A program made the translations under genes and the position numbers. The notes beneath the pieces were generated by a model that saw nothing but the letters and a program-made list of their open reading frames with translations, was not told where the DNA came from and did not search any database. From Parietaria judaica (taxonomy: Eukaryota; Streptophyta; Magnoliopsida; Rosales; Urticaceae), in NCBI GenBank assembly GCA_954871525.1, contig OX940864.1, positions 1,296,001 to 1,360,000 of the forward strand: 64,000 nt of DNA, read 5' to 3'. Below are positions 1-10,594 of this stretch, in pieces. Every line of letters begins with the position of its first letter. Positions within the stretch are counted from its first letter, which is position 1.

Positions 1-153
1 TATGTGCAGCTTGTGAGTGCTCCATCAGCTGCGGTTGCTGCGCAGGCCTCTAAGGCCAAAGCTCCTCAGGCAGAGGCGGCCGTTGGAAACGAAGATGGCG
101 GCGGGATCGATAGCGATTTGCAGGCTCGGTTAGATAACTTGAGAAGAATGTAG
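1..153 (+). CDS. VPS2.1: ESCRT-III subunit VPS2 (CHMP2 type), 3' terminal exon
   Basis: The first 51 codons are open from the window edge to TAG at 151-153. The last 16 residues (GIDSDLQARLDNLRRM) match the C-terminal tail of plant VPS2.1, and the preceding Ala/Gln-rich stretch after QLVSAPS fits the variable linker of that protein. VPS2 is an ESCRT-III subunit that polymerises on endosomal membranes during multivesicular body formation; its C-terminal helix is the MIM1-type motif bound by the VPS4/SKD1 ATPase (family knowledge). Only this tail is visible, so intactness of the gene cannot be judged. A paralogue such as VPS2.2 or VPS2.3 is less likely given the tail. Confidence 0.85.
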   Translation, partial: YVQLVSAPSAAVAAQASKAKAPQAEAAVGNEDGGGIDSDLQARLDNLRRM

Positions 154-1132
154 TATATATATTTTTTATGATGATATTTGTACTCTTCATTTACTTTCTT
201 ACTATTGTGATATAAATTCGAGAACGTGTGGATTCGAAACGAGATTCGAAACATAAATAATTTTAATAACTTCACGTGTGATAATTACATACTAGTTGTA
301 CAGATGAAAACATATCAGATAGAGGGTAATTATGTCAATGGACCAGTTGACTTTTTTCCTTGGCCTAATTTTTCTTGAATGAATTTAGTGTCGTTTTAAC
401 GATTTAATTTCTCAACCAAAGCATAATTTTATACCTTGAATGAATTTAGTGTCGTTTTAACGATTTAATTTCTCAACCAAAGCATAATTTTATTCCGTTG
501 TACCGAATGAATCTAGTAGGGGTAAGATAGGGAAAGGAAACGGTAGTACTTAGTCCAGTTCCTTGTTTAACGGGATTCTCAAATCCGGTATAGGTTCCGT
601 GAAACAAAAATTTACAGTAACAAGTAAAAAAGTTCTTAGCGGTTCTTGAACCGGCAGTTATGGTTTAAAACTAGCAACCGGCAGTTATTGTTTTTACTTG
701 TTCTGCTAAAATTGATCCGGGTTCTCAAAACCGATGCCCATAAATACCGCTTTCTGATTTCTTTTAATCCAAAATGCAGGTTTTATAATCTGTGTCGGGA
801 ACTTGTAGAAAAATTTCTAATAATAGAATCTAGTGTCGTTTTTAACTCCGAAGTTCTCAATCAAAAGAGAGTTGTCATATTAGTCGTTTTCATCTCTCTC
901 TATATATAGAGTGATATATATGTAACTAATATGTATGGGTTATATATATATATATGTGTGTGTGTATATGAACGGGTTCTAATGTCGTTTTGACCTCTGA
1001 AGCTTTCAATCAAAAGAAAATGTCGCATTCGTGATTTCGTGTTCGTGTTCGTGATCGTGTATATATATGCATATTGTTTTGTGTTGTGTTTATACAGGCA
1101 TATCTTTTGGTGTTTAAGTTTATGTTATAATA
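154..1132. other. Intergenic, AT-rich, no gene seen
   Basis: Contains the 3' UTR of the VPS2 gene, a 61-bp tandem duplication (374-493) and short TA/TG runs near 900-965. No coding signal was recognised; the 87-codon frame at 646-909 has no family resemblance. Confidence 0.6.
374..493. repeat. 61-bp tandem duplication
   Basis: A segment beginning CTTGAATGAATTTAGTGTCG is present at 374-432 and again at 435-493, essentially identical, giving a 61-bp period. It looks like a recent local duplication. Confidence 0.85.
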
Positions 1133-1137
1133 CAACA

Positions 1138-2386
1138 TGTTGATGCAGAAAAATGCCTCAAACATTCAGCGGCCCAATTGCTCGTGTTGGGCCGGGCCCA
1201 ATGTCGTCTCGTTGATTTTTGTGACTTTAGGGCTTGGGCTCCGGACCTTTGAGTCGAACGGACCCTCCTCTGACTCGACGGCCAGAAATCCGTGGTAAAC
1301 TCCACTACCTGTTGCTAATAGGGCCAGGACTTGGCCTGGCCCGGATTACAGGTTCGGGACACCAAAAACGGATTCCTGGCCACCGCGTAGGGGGGGTCAC
1401 GGTATCGACTCTCCAGTGAACCCTGGTGGATCAGACCCTCGACCGGCGTCACGGGGACAGATCCGGGTCCTCGGGCTATCCGCGTAATCTGTATATCTGC
1501 CGGAGATACAAGACCAGTGGATAGAACGAGCACCTCACGAACCTAGAACCTTGGCAAGGAGGGTCTTGGATCGTGCCAGAATCTTCTCCAGAACTTCCGC
1601 TCAAATGTGTTTTCTCTCTCCCAGAACCTGGACAAAACAACACCCGAGATCAGGGAGAACCGGGGGGGATACCCCCTGATTCACCTCCGACGCTCAACAT
1701 TAGAGTGATATTTGAGGGGAGGCGAGTTATAGAGGGTATAGAGAGAGATTTGGTCGAGTTCCGTTGAGAGAGAAATGAGTTCCCGTTTAACTGAAACCGA
1801 GCTTCTATTTATAAGAGAACCCGGGGATTCAAATGCAAATAACTTTTGACTCGGGAGGCCCCTGGTGCAAAATTATATGTTTTTTCGCATCCTCGGGACG
1901 TGGCCGATCCAACGCCACCGGAATCACGCCGATCGGATCAGCGACGCGCCCTCGCGCGCGGGGAGAAGGCGGCTGGCTCAAGGGTGACTTGCTCCCCACT
2001 CCGATGACGTCAGCACGCGTCCCAGGGCTGATGTCAGCACCATTTCTCGCCCAACCGAAGCCCAACACGTGTCTGCACAGTGTTTGCCCTTTGGGAGGGC
2101 TGCTGGGGCGCTGCCACGTGGCGGTTGACCCTTGGGGAGCGATGGGGCCCGCCCGGGTACTTCCCGGCGTGTCCCGGAGGTCCCGGGTGTTTCCCGAGTC
2201 CGTTTTTTACAAATTTTATATCGATTTTGGGTATTTCGATATTTTTGGGATCATCTGGACCCTTCATTTTTCGAAAACGGGCTTCCAGTGAATAATTTGG
2301 TAAAAAAATAGGTTTATTTAATAAAGAAATAATTAATTAAATAATTTTCCTTTATTAAATAACCTTTACAAAATTAACCCATAACA
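1138..2386 (-). mobile_element. Solo LTR of an LTR retrotransposon
   Basis: A 1249-bp GC-rich block bounded by TGTTGATG at the left and CCATAACA at the right (TGTT...AACA termini) and flanked by a perfect 5-bp target duplication, caaca at 1133-1137 and 2387-2391. On the minus strand it has a TATA box (CTTATAAATAG near 1805-1815) about two-fifths of the way in, as expected of U3 followed by R/U5. No internal domain or second LTR is next to it, so it is a solo LTR left by recombination between two LTRs. The many frames in this block are chance frames of GC-rich sequence. The superfamily cannot be decided from an LTR alone. Confidence 0.88.
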
Positions 2387-2391
2387 CAACA

Positions 2392-3243
2392 CATTAAAGA
2401 TGAAAGCTAATTTTGAATTATATATACAACAAATCATACATGAAATGATGAACTTCGTACATTAATAATAAATAAATAAAAAATCGTATATTGTCGTATT
2501 TTACAAAGCCGCTGATTAGGCAATCATTAAACGTTAAAAATTACATGTCAAGATATGTCAAATTCTATGTCGTAATCAAAGCTTCGTGCATCTTCTATCT
2601 CCTAGAGCTTTCATTTCATTGGAAATTGGAATATATTGCTTCAACTAATCCGTGGTTGGTATATTAATAATATATATAATATGTGTGTGTTAAACCCGTC
2701 GAGTTTGAATTTTCGTGCACCTACATATTTTATTTGAAAAGTTGTTCTCTTTTATTAAAACATATAAGAGTTATTGACTCCTAGGATCCTTCTATAAGAA
2801 AGACGGTTTAACCGGGAAGAACTCGGTCCATGAGTGCTTGCAATTACGGCGATAATCATTATGTTTAAGTGTGTTAGTACGGAATTTTCCCATACTTCTA
2901 TACGGATGAATAAATTAAAAAAAAATCATATTTTTTAAAGGGAATTTCTTTAATAATATAATATTTAACAAACTAGGATAATCTTTTTTTTTTTCATCTT
3001 AATTAGAGACTATTTCAGTACAATAGAGGGAAAATTAATTAATTAACTCTTGAAATATTAAAAATAATGACAATGAAGAAAATGTGACCGATTTAATGGT
3101 GGAAAAAAAAGGCTAATAAATCGGACCAATCCAAACAACACAGTGAATGAACCATCTTAATATTTCAAAGTCAAACAAACTTTCTATGTGCGAAAACAGC
3201 ACGAGACGAGACACGAATGAATTCACGGACTTCGTTTCACAAG
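2392..3243. other. Intergenic, no gene seen
   Basis: AT-rich sequence downstream of the minus-strand RING gene; it probably holds that gene's 3' UTR next to 3243. Nothing else recognised. Confidence 0.5.
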
Positions 3244-3708
3244 TCACACGGATTCCGCAGAGTTCACTAGCAAGCCCTCCCTCGACCTCACGGGCGCGCG
3301 GCAGAGCGGGCAGTCCGGGTGCGAAAAGAGCCACATGTCGATGCACGGTGAGTGGAACGCGTGCCGGCACCGTGGCAGCCGCCGGATCTCCTCACCCTCC
3401 TCGAAAGCCGAGAGGCAAACTGTGCACTCGCAGTGCTGGCCGTCCTCTCCCGTCGCCATCTCCTTCTTGAACCGAAAGCTGGCCGGCACCGCCAAGCCGA
3501 TCCTCGTGCCACCGCTCGTGCCGGCCACGGCGGCGGCCTCTGTTAAAGGGTTTCGCCTCTCGTCCGACCGGTTCTGGCGGTTGGAACACCACCGGAGGAC
3601 AATAAGGTTGTAGAGAGCGAGCACGATCGCGGCGGTTCCGACAACGACGAGGGCGTAGAACACCATCGGCAGGGCCGACTTCACCGGAGACGGGCCCGAA
3701 CTCTCCAT
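3244..3708 (-). CDS. ATL-type RING-H2 E3 ubiquitin ligase, 154 aa
   Basis: An intronless gene, as is usual for ATLs. One transmembrane segment lies at residues about 15-38. A basic stretch follows, then a degenerate GLD-like region ([10 protein letters not shown], 71-80), and a RING-H2 finger with ligands C95, C98, C114, H116, H119, C122, C133 and C136. The Trp three residues after C122 that is typical of the ATL finger is present (CIDMW). ATL proteins are membrane-anchored E3 ligases that recruit E2 enzymes through this finger and ubiquitinate targets in stress and defence responses (family knowledge); the substrate here is unknown. The length agrees with small ATL members. The start at 3708 gives a short hydrophilic N-terminus before the membrane helix. 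The orthologue within the large ATL family cannot be fixed by eye. Confidence 0.9.
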   Translation of the reverse strand: MESSGPSPVKSALPMVFYALVVVGTAAIVLALYNLIVLRWCSNRQNRSDERRNPLTEAAAVAGTSGGTRIGLAVPASFRFKKEMATGEDGQHCECTVCLSAFEEGEEIRRLPRCRHAFHSPCIDMWLFSHPDCPLCRAPVRSREGLLVNSAESV

Positions 3709-4232
3709 CGGAGCTTGGTTGGCCGTTGCTTAAGGGTTTGGTCTATGAATAATTAGTGTATTATCATGTATATATTTCGCTGTGTTAATATTTAATAGTA
3801 AGAGCTTAATCCAAAAGCCGTGGTGGTTATGTTATGCTGTTGAGAGAATAACTTGTGGGTTGAAGAATCAAGACAAGGAAATTATGAGCAATTGGAATAT
3901 AAGATATAATAATAATTAATGGATATTTGCGGCATAACTATTGGTTTGTATTACGGCTTAAGAGTGCTCCGATTTATATAGCTACGTAAGTTTCCGTTAG
4001 TGTTCAAATTGAAAACATGAGAGCCGAGGGCCCGAGAGACATAATTATCATAACATCAAGTATTTAATCAAACAACAAAAATTATATCAAGACTCCTAAA
4101 TACTAGATTATAGGTACTTATGCCCGTATATATCCCATATATTTTTGCTGCGAGAAACACTTGGAAGTTGCACCTCACATTGTGTTTTATTAGCACATAC
4201 ATGAAAGCAGTTCTCTGCTAATACTTAAAAAA
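3709..4232. other. Promoter side of the RING-H2 gene
   Basis: AT-rich sequence between the RING-H2 start codon and the retrotransposon target site. No gene seen. Confidence 0.5.
3968..3984 (-). promoter_or_regulatory. Candidate TATA box for the RING-H2 gene
   Basis: On the minus strand this reads GCTATATAAATCGG, about 265 bp upstream of the ATG at 3708. That would leave a leader of roughly 230 nt. Assigned by motif and position only. Confidence 0.45.
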
Positions 4233-4237
4233 TTTAT

Positions 4238-4841
4238 TGTTGATGTCAGATTTCGTCAAATTCATCCTTAACATAAGGCGTGCCATTACGGCCCAAAAAC
4301 GACGTCGAATAGAGGCAAGAAATATGTTGACCGTAGTCAACATAAAAGCCCAGTTTGTGAGGAAAGGCTTAACTCATGAAGAAAGGCCCAATTCGCAGAA
4401 AAGCCCAAAGTGAAAAGGCTCAATCAACCCTAACCCTATAAATAATAAAAGAAACCTCATTAAGAGGGGATCCAAGAAAATCAGCCGAGAGACATTCAGC
4501 CAAGAAGAGAAGAAAGAAAGAGAGGAGAAAGAAGAGAAGAGAAAAAGAGAAGAAAACCAACGAAACAGAGAAGAAGAAGAAGGAGCTCATCAAGCCAAAA
4601 CCCATTGAACTACGTGATGACCTGATCCTGGTTCGCCGGGTACGTAGGCAGCCTCGTCGAGAACGGCGTGGTGCGGCATCAAATCATATCCTTATCATTA
4701 TTCTTCGATTGTCCAAGCTAATAAACGGGAAAAACCGAGTCCTATCGGGATAAATAAATCAGGGAATAATCGTGTATATATTTTATTGCGTTCTTTACGA
4801 TTTTCCTTGTGACTGCAAGGTGGTGAAAATCGCCCTCTACA
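4238..4841 (+). repeat. 5' LTR of the LARD-like element
   Basis: 604 bp. TATA box TATAAATA at 4437-4444, followed by a purine-rich GAAGA tract (4497-4585). An inverted repeat (ATGTTGACC / GGTCAACAT type) lies near 4323-4343. It is nearly identical to 9412-10015. Confidence 0.93.
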
Positions 4842-4842
4842 G

Positions 4843-4861
4843 TTTGGCGCCCACCGAGGGG
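4843..4861 (+). other. Primer-binding-site-like sequence
   Basis: TTTGGCGCCCACCGAGGG begins two bases after the 5' LTR. TGGCGCC is the complement of a tRNA 3' end (GGCGCCA) and is the usual start of a plant Ty3/gypsy primer site. The exact tRNA was not matched. Confidence 0.6.
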
Positions 4862-5008
4862 GCTTAGTTTTTCTCTAACTCACAGCCAGGAACTCGAAGA
4901 GAAGACGACTGACGACGATAACGACAGCACCGAGCGCTGATCTCGTCTTTACCTTTGATAAATAAAATTGTGTTTTGTTTTTAGCGTTTTCTTACAGGCC
5001 TTGCCTTG

Positions 5009-5830
5009 ATCGTCGATTCGCCGGGTCATTCGCCTCTATCGGATGCTCGAGGCATAAGTTATGAACATCGGAAGATTGGTCACCGAGGACGACGGCTTCG
5101 TAAAACGCCTGATCGTCGCCCGTCACTCTTTGGACCATATCCCCGTCGTTACTTATCATATAAACATAATTTCTTATTTTTCTCGAAGATTATGTCTTTA
5201 GCTTCGATTTGACGGGTCATTCGCCCCTATTAGACGCTCGAGGAAAAAGTTATGGACGCCGGAAGATTGGTTGCCGAGAGCGATGGCTTCGTCAGACGCC
5301 TGCTCGTCGCCCGTCGCTCCTCAGATCATATTCTCGTTTCTATTTATCATCTAAACATGATTTCTAATTTTTCTCAAAGATTATGTCTTTAGCTTCGATT
5401 TGACGGGTCATTCGCCCCTATTAGACGCTCGAGGAAAAAGTTATTGACGCCGGAAGATTGGTTGCCGAGAGCGATGGCTTCGTCAGACGCCTGCTCGTCG
5501 CCCGTCGCTCCTCAGATCATATTCTCGTTTCTATTTATCATCTAAACATGATTTCTAATTTTTCTCAAAGATTATGTCTTTAGCTTCGATTTGACGGGTC
5601 GTTCGCCCCTATCAGACGCTCGAGGAAAAAGTTATGGACGCCGGAAGATTGGTCGCCGAGAGCGATGGCTTCGTCAGACGCCTGCTCGTCGCCCGTCGCT
5701 CCTCAGACCATATTCTCGTTTATATTTATCAACTAAACATGATTTCTAGTTTTTCTCAAAGATTATGTCTTTAGCTTCGATTTGATAGGTCATTTGCTTA
5801 AAACGAACGCTCGAGGAGAAAGTTACAGAT
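5009..5830 (+). repeat. 191-bp tandem array in the LARD interior (about 4.2 copies)
   Basis: The marker GCTTCGATTTGACGGGTCAT recurs at 5201, 5392, 5583 and (diverged) 5774, a strict 191-bp period; a more diverged unit precedes at about 5009. Units 2-4 are nearly identical. No function assigned. Confidence 0.85.
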
Positions 5831-6715
5831 GTTTAAAGAGCGCAGCTCGAAGAGCTCATCACGAAGAGGAAAGCACGAAGAGCTCATCACGAAGAGCTTG
5901 TCACGAAGAGGAAAGCTCGAGGAGCTCATCTCGAAGAGCTCATCTCGAAGAGCCTATCTCGAAGAGCTCAGCTCGAGGAGTTCATCTCGAAGAGCTCATC
6001 ACGAAGAGCTTGTCACGAAGAGGAAAGCTCGAAGAGCTCATCTCGAAGAGCTCAGCTCGAGGAGCTCATCTCGAAGAGCTCATCACGAAGAGCTTGTCAC
6101 GAAGAGGAAAGCTCGAGGAGCTCATCTCGAAGAGCTCATCTCGAAGAGCCTATCTCGAAGAGCTCAGCTCGAGGAGCTCATCTCGAAGAGCTCATCACGA
6201 AGAGCTTGTCACGAAGAGGAAAGCACGAAGAGCTCATCACGAAGAGCTTGTCACGAAGAGGAAAGCTCGAAGAGCTTGTCACAAGGAGGGAGGAGCTCGA
6301 AGAGCTCATCACGAAGAGGAAAGCTCGAGGAGCTCATCTCGAAGAGCTCATCACGAAGAGCTTATCTCGAAGAGCTCAGCTCGAGGAGCTCATCTCGAAG
6401 AGCTCATCACGAAGAGGGAAGCTCGAAGAGCTCATCACGAAGAGCTTGTCACAAGGAGGGAGGAGCTCGAAGAGCTCATCACGAAGAGGAAAGCTCGAGG
6501 AGCTCATCTCGAAGAGCTCATCTCGAAGAGCCTATCTCGAAGAGCTCAGCTCGAGGAGCTCATCTCGAAGAGCTCATCTCGAAGAGCTCATCACGAAGGA
6601 GAAGAGCTCGAGGAGCTCATCACAGAGAAGACCTCGAGGACCTCATCACAGAGAAGACCTCGAGGAGCTCATCAAGGGGGAGCTCGAGGAGCTCATCACC
6701 AATAGAAGATCGTCA
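5831..6715 (+). repeat. 12-bp-module minisatellite (GAAGAGCTCATC type)
   Basis: About 885 bp built from permutations of 12-bp modules such as CGAAGAGCTCAT and CGAAGAGCTTGT, often in higher-order groups. The modules are a multiple of three long and lack stops, so several frames stay open for 270-330 codons and encode Arg/Ser/Glu/His-rich repeats. This is a compositional consequence; no homologous protein is recognised. Confidence 0.85.
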
Positions 6716-7086
6716 CCAAAAAGAGCTCGTCACCAGACATCTCGTCATCAAAGAAAGCTCGCCTCCACCGGGAAATCATCAACGAAGACGCCATTACCAA
6801 CATTTCGAGGAGATCTGATTGCGACGCGCTCGACGATGACGACCCTCATAAAACCGAAGTTTGATGCGGACACGACGAGGTTTATCCTAACCAAGGCGCA
6901 TAATCGGCGACGAAGTTGGCTGACCTCATCGCAAAAAAAGGTAACAATATACATATATCTACAAATTTATAAAGAAACCGGCGAGAGTGCCGAGAAAACA
7001 TATGTATACATTTAGGGTACCGACCAAGCCCAAAACGGCGAAAATGCTTGATATACCAAACAAAGCCGCTCCGGCGCACAGCTGGG

Positions 7087-8130
7087 TACATAAGCCGCTC
7101 CGGCGCAAATTCCGATCGATACATCGCGACAGAGCCCGGTGCATACCGACAAGCTCATCGCCGACAAATCAGTGCCAAGCACTTCATCGCGACAGAGCCC
7201 GGTGCATACCGACAAGCTCATCGCCGACAAATCAAAGAAAATACAAAGCCGCTCCGGCGCAAATTCCGATCGATACATCGCGACAGAGCCCGGTGCATAC
7301 CGACAAGCTCATCGCCGACAAATCAGTGCCAAGCACTTCATCGCGACAGAGCCCGGTGCATACCGACAAGCTCATCGCCGACAAATCAAAGAAAATACAA
7401 AGCCGCTCCGGCGCAAATTCCGATCGATACATCGCGACAGAGCCCGGTGCATACCGACAAGCTCATCGCCGACAAATCAGTGCCAAGCACTTCATCGCGA
7501 CAGAGCCCGGTGCATACCGACAAGCTCATCGCCGACAAATCAAAGAAAATACAAAGCCGCTCCGGCGCAAATTCCGATCGATACATCGCGACAGAGCCCG
7601 GTGCATACCGACAAGCTCATCGCCGACAAATCAGTGCCAAGCACTTCATCGCGACAGAGCCCGGTGCATACCGACAAGCTCATCGCCGACAAATCAAAGA
7701 AAATACAAAGCCGCTCCGGCGCAAATTCCGATCGATACATCGCGACAGAGCCCGGTGCATACCGACAAGCTCATCGCCGACAAATCAGTGCCAAGCACTT
7801 CATCGCGACAGAGCCCGGTGCATACCGACAAGCTCATCGCCGACAAATCAAAGAAAATACAAAGCCGCTCCGGCGCAAATTCTGATCGATACATCGCGAC
7901 AGAGCCCGGTGCATACCGACAAGCTCATCGCCGACAAATCAGTGCCAAGCACTTCATCGCCGACTCAAAGAAAATACAAAGCCGCTCCGGCGCAAATTCC
8001 GATCGATACATCGCGACAGAGCCCGGTGCATACCGACAAGCTCATCGCCGACAAATCAGTGCCAAGCACTTCATCGCGACAGAGCCCGGTGCATACCGAC
8101 AAGCTCATCGCCGACAAATCAAAGAAAATA
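7087..8130 (+). repeat. 154-bp tandem array in the LARD interior
   Basis: The unit beginning AAAGCCGCTCCGGCGCAAAT repeats with a 154-bp period (for example at 7242, 7396, 7550 and 7704), nearly identical copy to copy. The penultimate unit is shortened near 7960. Each unit contains an internal duplication of about 50 bp (the CGCGACAGAGCCCGGTGCAT segment occurs twice). Because 154 is not divisible by three the frame rotates between copies, and all three plus frames are largely open. Confidence 0.88.
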
Positions 8131-8132
8131 AC

Positions 8133-8340
8133 AAGCCGCTCCGGCGCACAAAGCCCGGTACGTAAGACGCTATAGCGCATACCCCGGCAAACTACAAAGC
8201 CGCCCTGGCGCACAAAGCCCGGTACGTAAGACGCTACAGCGCATACCCAGGCGAACTACAAAGCCGCTCCGGCGCACAAAGCCCGGTACGTAACACGCTA
8301 CGGCGCATACCCCGGCAAACTACAAAGCCGCTCCGGCGCA
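8133..8340 (+). repeat. 64-bp degenerate repeat block (about 3 copies)
   Basis: Three units carrying GCCGCTCCGGCGCACAAAGC and GGTACGTAA, spaced about 64 bp, adjoin the 154-bp array and share its GCCGCTCCGGCGCA core. They look like an older or parallel amplification of the same seed. Confidence 0.7.
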
Positions 8341-8397
8341 AATCCTGATTGATACATTGCAGCCACAAAATAATTTACAAAAGGAAATAGAGGAAGG

Positions 8398-8712
8398 TCA
8401 ATCATCCCGAACAACTTTGTCGGCAACTTGCTCTATGACGAAATCCACGCTCTCAACCAGGACATCCATAAGAAGCCTCTCCACCGCGGCATAATGCTCG
8501 GGGTCTCGTCTCATTAACTCGAGCAGAATGCCCGAAGAAGCTGGGAGAGCCTCATCGTCCGAATCCTCGGAGAGCGCGGCGACGGTACGCCTTATCAGAT
8601 TTTTCAAGAAATCTTCGATGATGACAAAGTGCCCATCGCTCTCATTAAGAAACGAGGCTAGCACGCCCTCAGGGTATCTCAACAGACAAGAATCGTGACA
8701 AGTCTCATCAAC
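8398..8712 (-). CDS. Antisense reading frame in the retrotransposon interior, possible last exon
   Basis: On the minus strand an open frame of 104 codons plus TAA runs from a good 3' splice acceptor (pyrimidine-rich tract, then CTCGCAG; exon start 8712) to 8398. The peptide is acidic and helix-like (LNESDGHFVIIEDFLKNLIR ... ending VADKVVRDD). The same frame stays open upstream to about 8890 through protein-like sequence (AETVALIDAVFDSS, SSEEAYFSWCELF). An upstream exon or an unspliced longer frame are therefore both possible; no clear donor was chosen. Tat-lineage plant retrotransposons are known to carry antisense frames between pol and the 3' LTR (family knowledge), and position and orientation fit that here. 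No domain recognised; function unknown. Confidence 0.4.
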   Translation of the reverse strand, partial: VDETCHDSCLLRYPEGVLASFLNESDGHFVIIEDFLKNLIRRTVAALSEDSDDEALPASSGILLELMRRDPEHYAAVERLLMDVLVESVDFVIEQVADKVVRDD

Positions 8713-9395
8713 CTGCGAGGAGGAATTTGAAAATAGATGGATAGTAATGAAAGAAAGAATGACGAAATCCACGACATGGCGACGACAAGGAGCTGTTCCG
8801 ACGAACGACGAGAAGAGCTCGCACCAAGAGAAGTACGCTTCCTCTGATGACACAGGGATCGAGGAGTCAAATACCGCATCGATAAGCGCAACAGTCTCTG
8901 CCCCTAGAAGTCATTTACCACACCAACTCTTTTTCACACTCCCAAGTCGAGTTCACACTATTGGAGCGTTCACGCTGCTCCCTTAAAACCATCATCTCCA
9001 TTGAAGTCGACAGGCTCATCGCATATCACGAGGGCCGAGTTCATAGCAAGGATCTACGGAGAAAGTGGCATCGGTCCAAGTAGTAATCCCATTCCCTTCG
9101 TTCAAGGAATCCGTAGAAGCCTACCTCGTTGAGCTCGTGAGAAGTCAAACACCGCTAAACATTGGCGAGACCATCGGCTACCCGAGAGAGTTGTCAACCC
9201 TCTCATCGCCGATATCGTAAAGTCAAAGCTCCTACCCGACGACTCCTAGCCACGTTATCACATACTATGGGTATTATTACCGGAGAGCACCACCGGGCGA
9301 CAACATGATCGAGGATTCCTATCATTAGGAGCGTCGATTCAGATCGGAAGTAATGAAGTTTTTCTCTACATTTTACCAAGTGTTTCACACTTGAT

Positions 9396-9411
9396 AAAAT
9401 GGGGGACTAAC
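9396..9411 (+). other. Polypurine tract before the 3' LTR
   Basis: AAAATGGGGGACTAAC lies immediately before the 3' LTR start at 9412, the position where plus-strand DNA synthesis is primed. Confidence 0.8.
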
Positions 9412-10015
9412 TGTTGATGTCAGATTTCGTCAAATCCATCCTTAACATAAGGCGTGCCATTACGGCCCAAAAACGACGTCGAATAGAGGCAAGAAATATG
9501 TTGACCGTAGTCAACATAAAAGCCCAGTTTGTGAGGAAAGGCTTAACTCATGAAGAAAGGCCCAATTCGCAGAAAAGCCCAAAGTGAAAAGGCTCAATCA
9601 ACCCTAACCCTATAAATAATAAAAGAAACCTCATTAAGAGGGGATCCAAGAAAATCAGCCGAGAGACATTCAGCCAAGAAGAGAAGAAAGAAAGAGAGGA
9701 GAAAGAAGAGAAGAGAAAAAGAGAAGAAAACCAACGAAACAGAGAAGAAGAAGAAGGAGCTCATCAAGCCAAAACCCATTGAACTACGTGATGACCTGAT
9801 CCTGGTTCGCTGGGTACGTAGGCAGCCTCGTCGAGAACGGCGTGGTGCGGCATCAAATCATATCCTTATCATTATTCTTCGATTGTCCAAGATAATAAAC
9901 GGGAAAAACCGAGTCCTATCGGGATAAATAAATCAGGGAATAATCGTGTATATATTTTATTGCGTTCTTTACGGTTTTCCTTGTGACTGCAAGGTGGTGA
10001 AAATCGCCCTCTACA
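9412..10015 (+). repeat. 3' LTR of the LARD-like element
   Basis: 604 bp, the same length as the 5' LTR. It differs from it by four substitutions seen by eye (near offsets 25, 415, 490 and 575). Confidence 0.93.
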
Positions 10016-10020
10016 TTTAT

Positions 10021-10590
10021 TAGAGAGTTTTATGGTATTTTCGAGGTTATTAATTTATTAACTATAAAATTTACAAAATTCGAGTTGAAACCGAATAAAA
10101 ATATTATTCAATCGAATTTATTAATTTTATTGAGATTCTATAATACTTAAAAATAAAATTTTATACTGAGATCCTTTAATGACGATCTTCACACCGGTGC
10201 CATTTTGAGCCGGTAATTATTGATTGACCGGCTATTTTAGTGAAATACGCCACTGAAAGTTAAACAATTTTTTGACATATCTTTTTCCCGTCGCGGGTCC
10301 TCCATCCAACGCGCCAGTGAAGGTCCACGATCGTACTTTCACCAGTGACGGTCCACGATTTTTCTCATGTTCCATATTGTCTTGAGTCTTGACACTATTT
10401 TTCATCGCCTACGTTCTCCAACACCCAAAGCTCCATTAGATCGTACAATGCCGGCACGGGGACGAGACCGAGCTTTTGCTTGCAGTGTCTCTTTGCCTAT
10501 TGACTTTTGTTGACTTTCTCAATAGTGGATTGGGCTTTTTGTGGGCTTTCTCAATTCTCTCTCTATATATATATATATGGAAAAATAAGT
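10021..10590. other. Intergenic, no gene seen
   Basis: AT-rich sequence followed by a mixed block with repeated CCAGTGA(A/C)GGTCCACGAT motifs near 10310-10355. Nothing coding recognised. Confidence 0.5.
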
Positions 10591-10594
10591 ATAA

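Larger units (their letters stand above)
4233..10020 (+). mobile_element. Young non-autonomous LTR retrotransposon (LARD-like), with TSD
   Basis: Two 604-bp LTRs (4238-4841 and 9412-10015) start TGTTGATG and end CTCTACA. They differ at only four positions by eye (about 0.7%), so insertion is recent. A perfect 5-bp target duplication, tttat, lies at 4233-4237 and 10016-10020. A primer-binding-like site starting TTTGGCGCCCACC follows the 5' LTR and a polypurine tract (AAAATGGGGGACTA) precedes the 3' LTR. The 4.57-kb interior has no gag, protease, reverse transcriptase or integrase. It contains three tandem arrays (191-bp, 12-bp-module and 154-bp units) and an antisense frame near the 3' end. 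The size and lack of coding suit a LARD mobilised by an autonomous relative. The TGGCGCC-type primer site and a possible antisense frame resemble Ty3/gypsy Tat-lineage elements, but that is inference. Confidence 0.93.

Noticed and set aside
1829..2295. Several 70-152-codon frames on both strands
   Set aside because: GC-rich solo LTR sequence; no domain, no codon structure.
5782..7015. Open frames of about 270-330 codons in the + strand
   Set aside because: They arise from a stop-free 12-bp module repeated in a non-autonomous retrotransposon and are open in more than one frame at once.
6987..8175. Open frames of 375-392 codons in the 154-bp array
   Set aside because: The unit length is not a multiple of three and several frames are open together; this is a satellite, not a gene.
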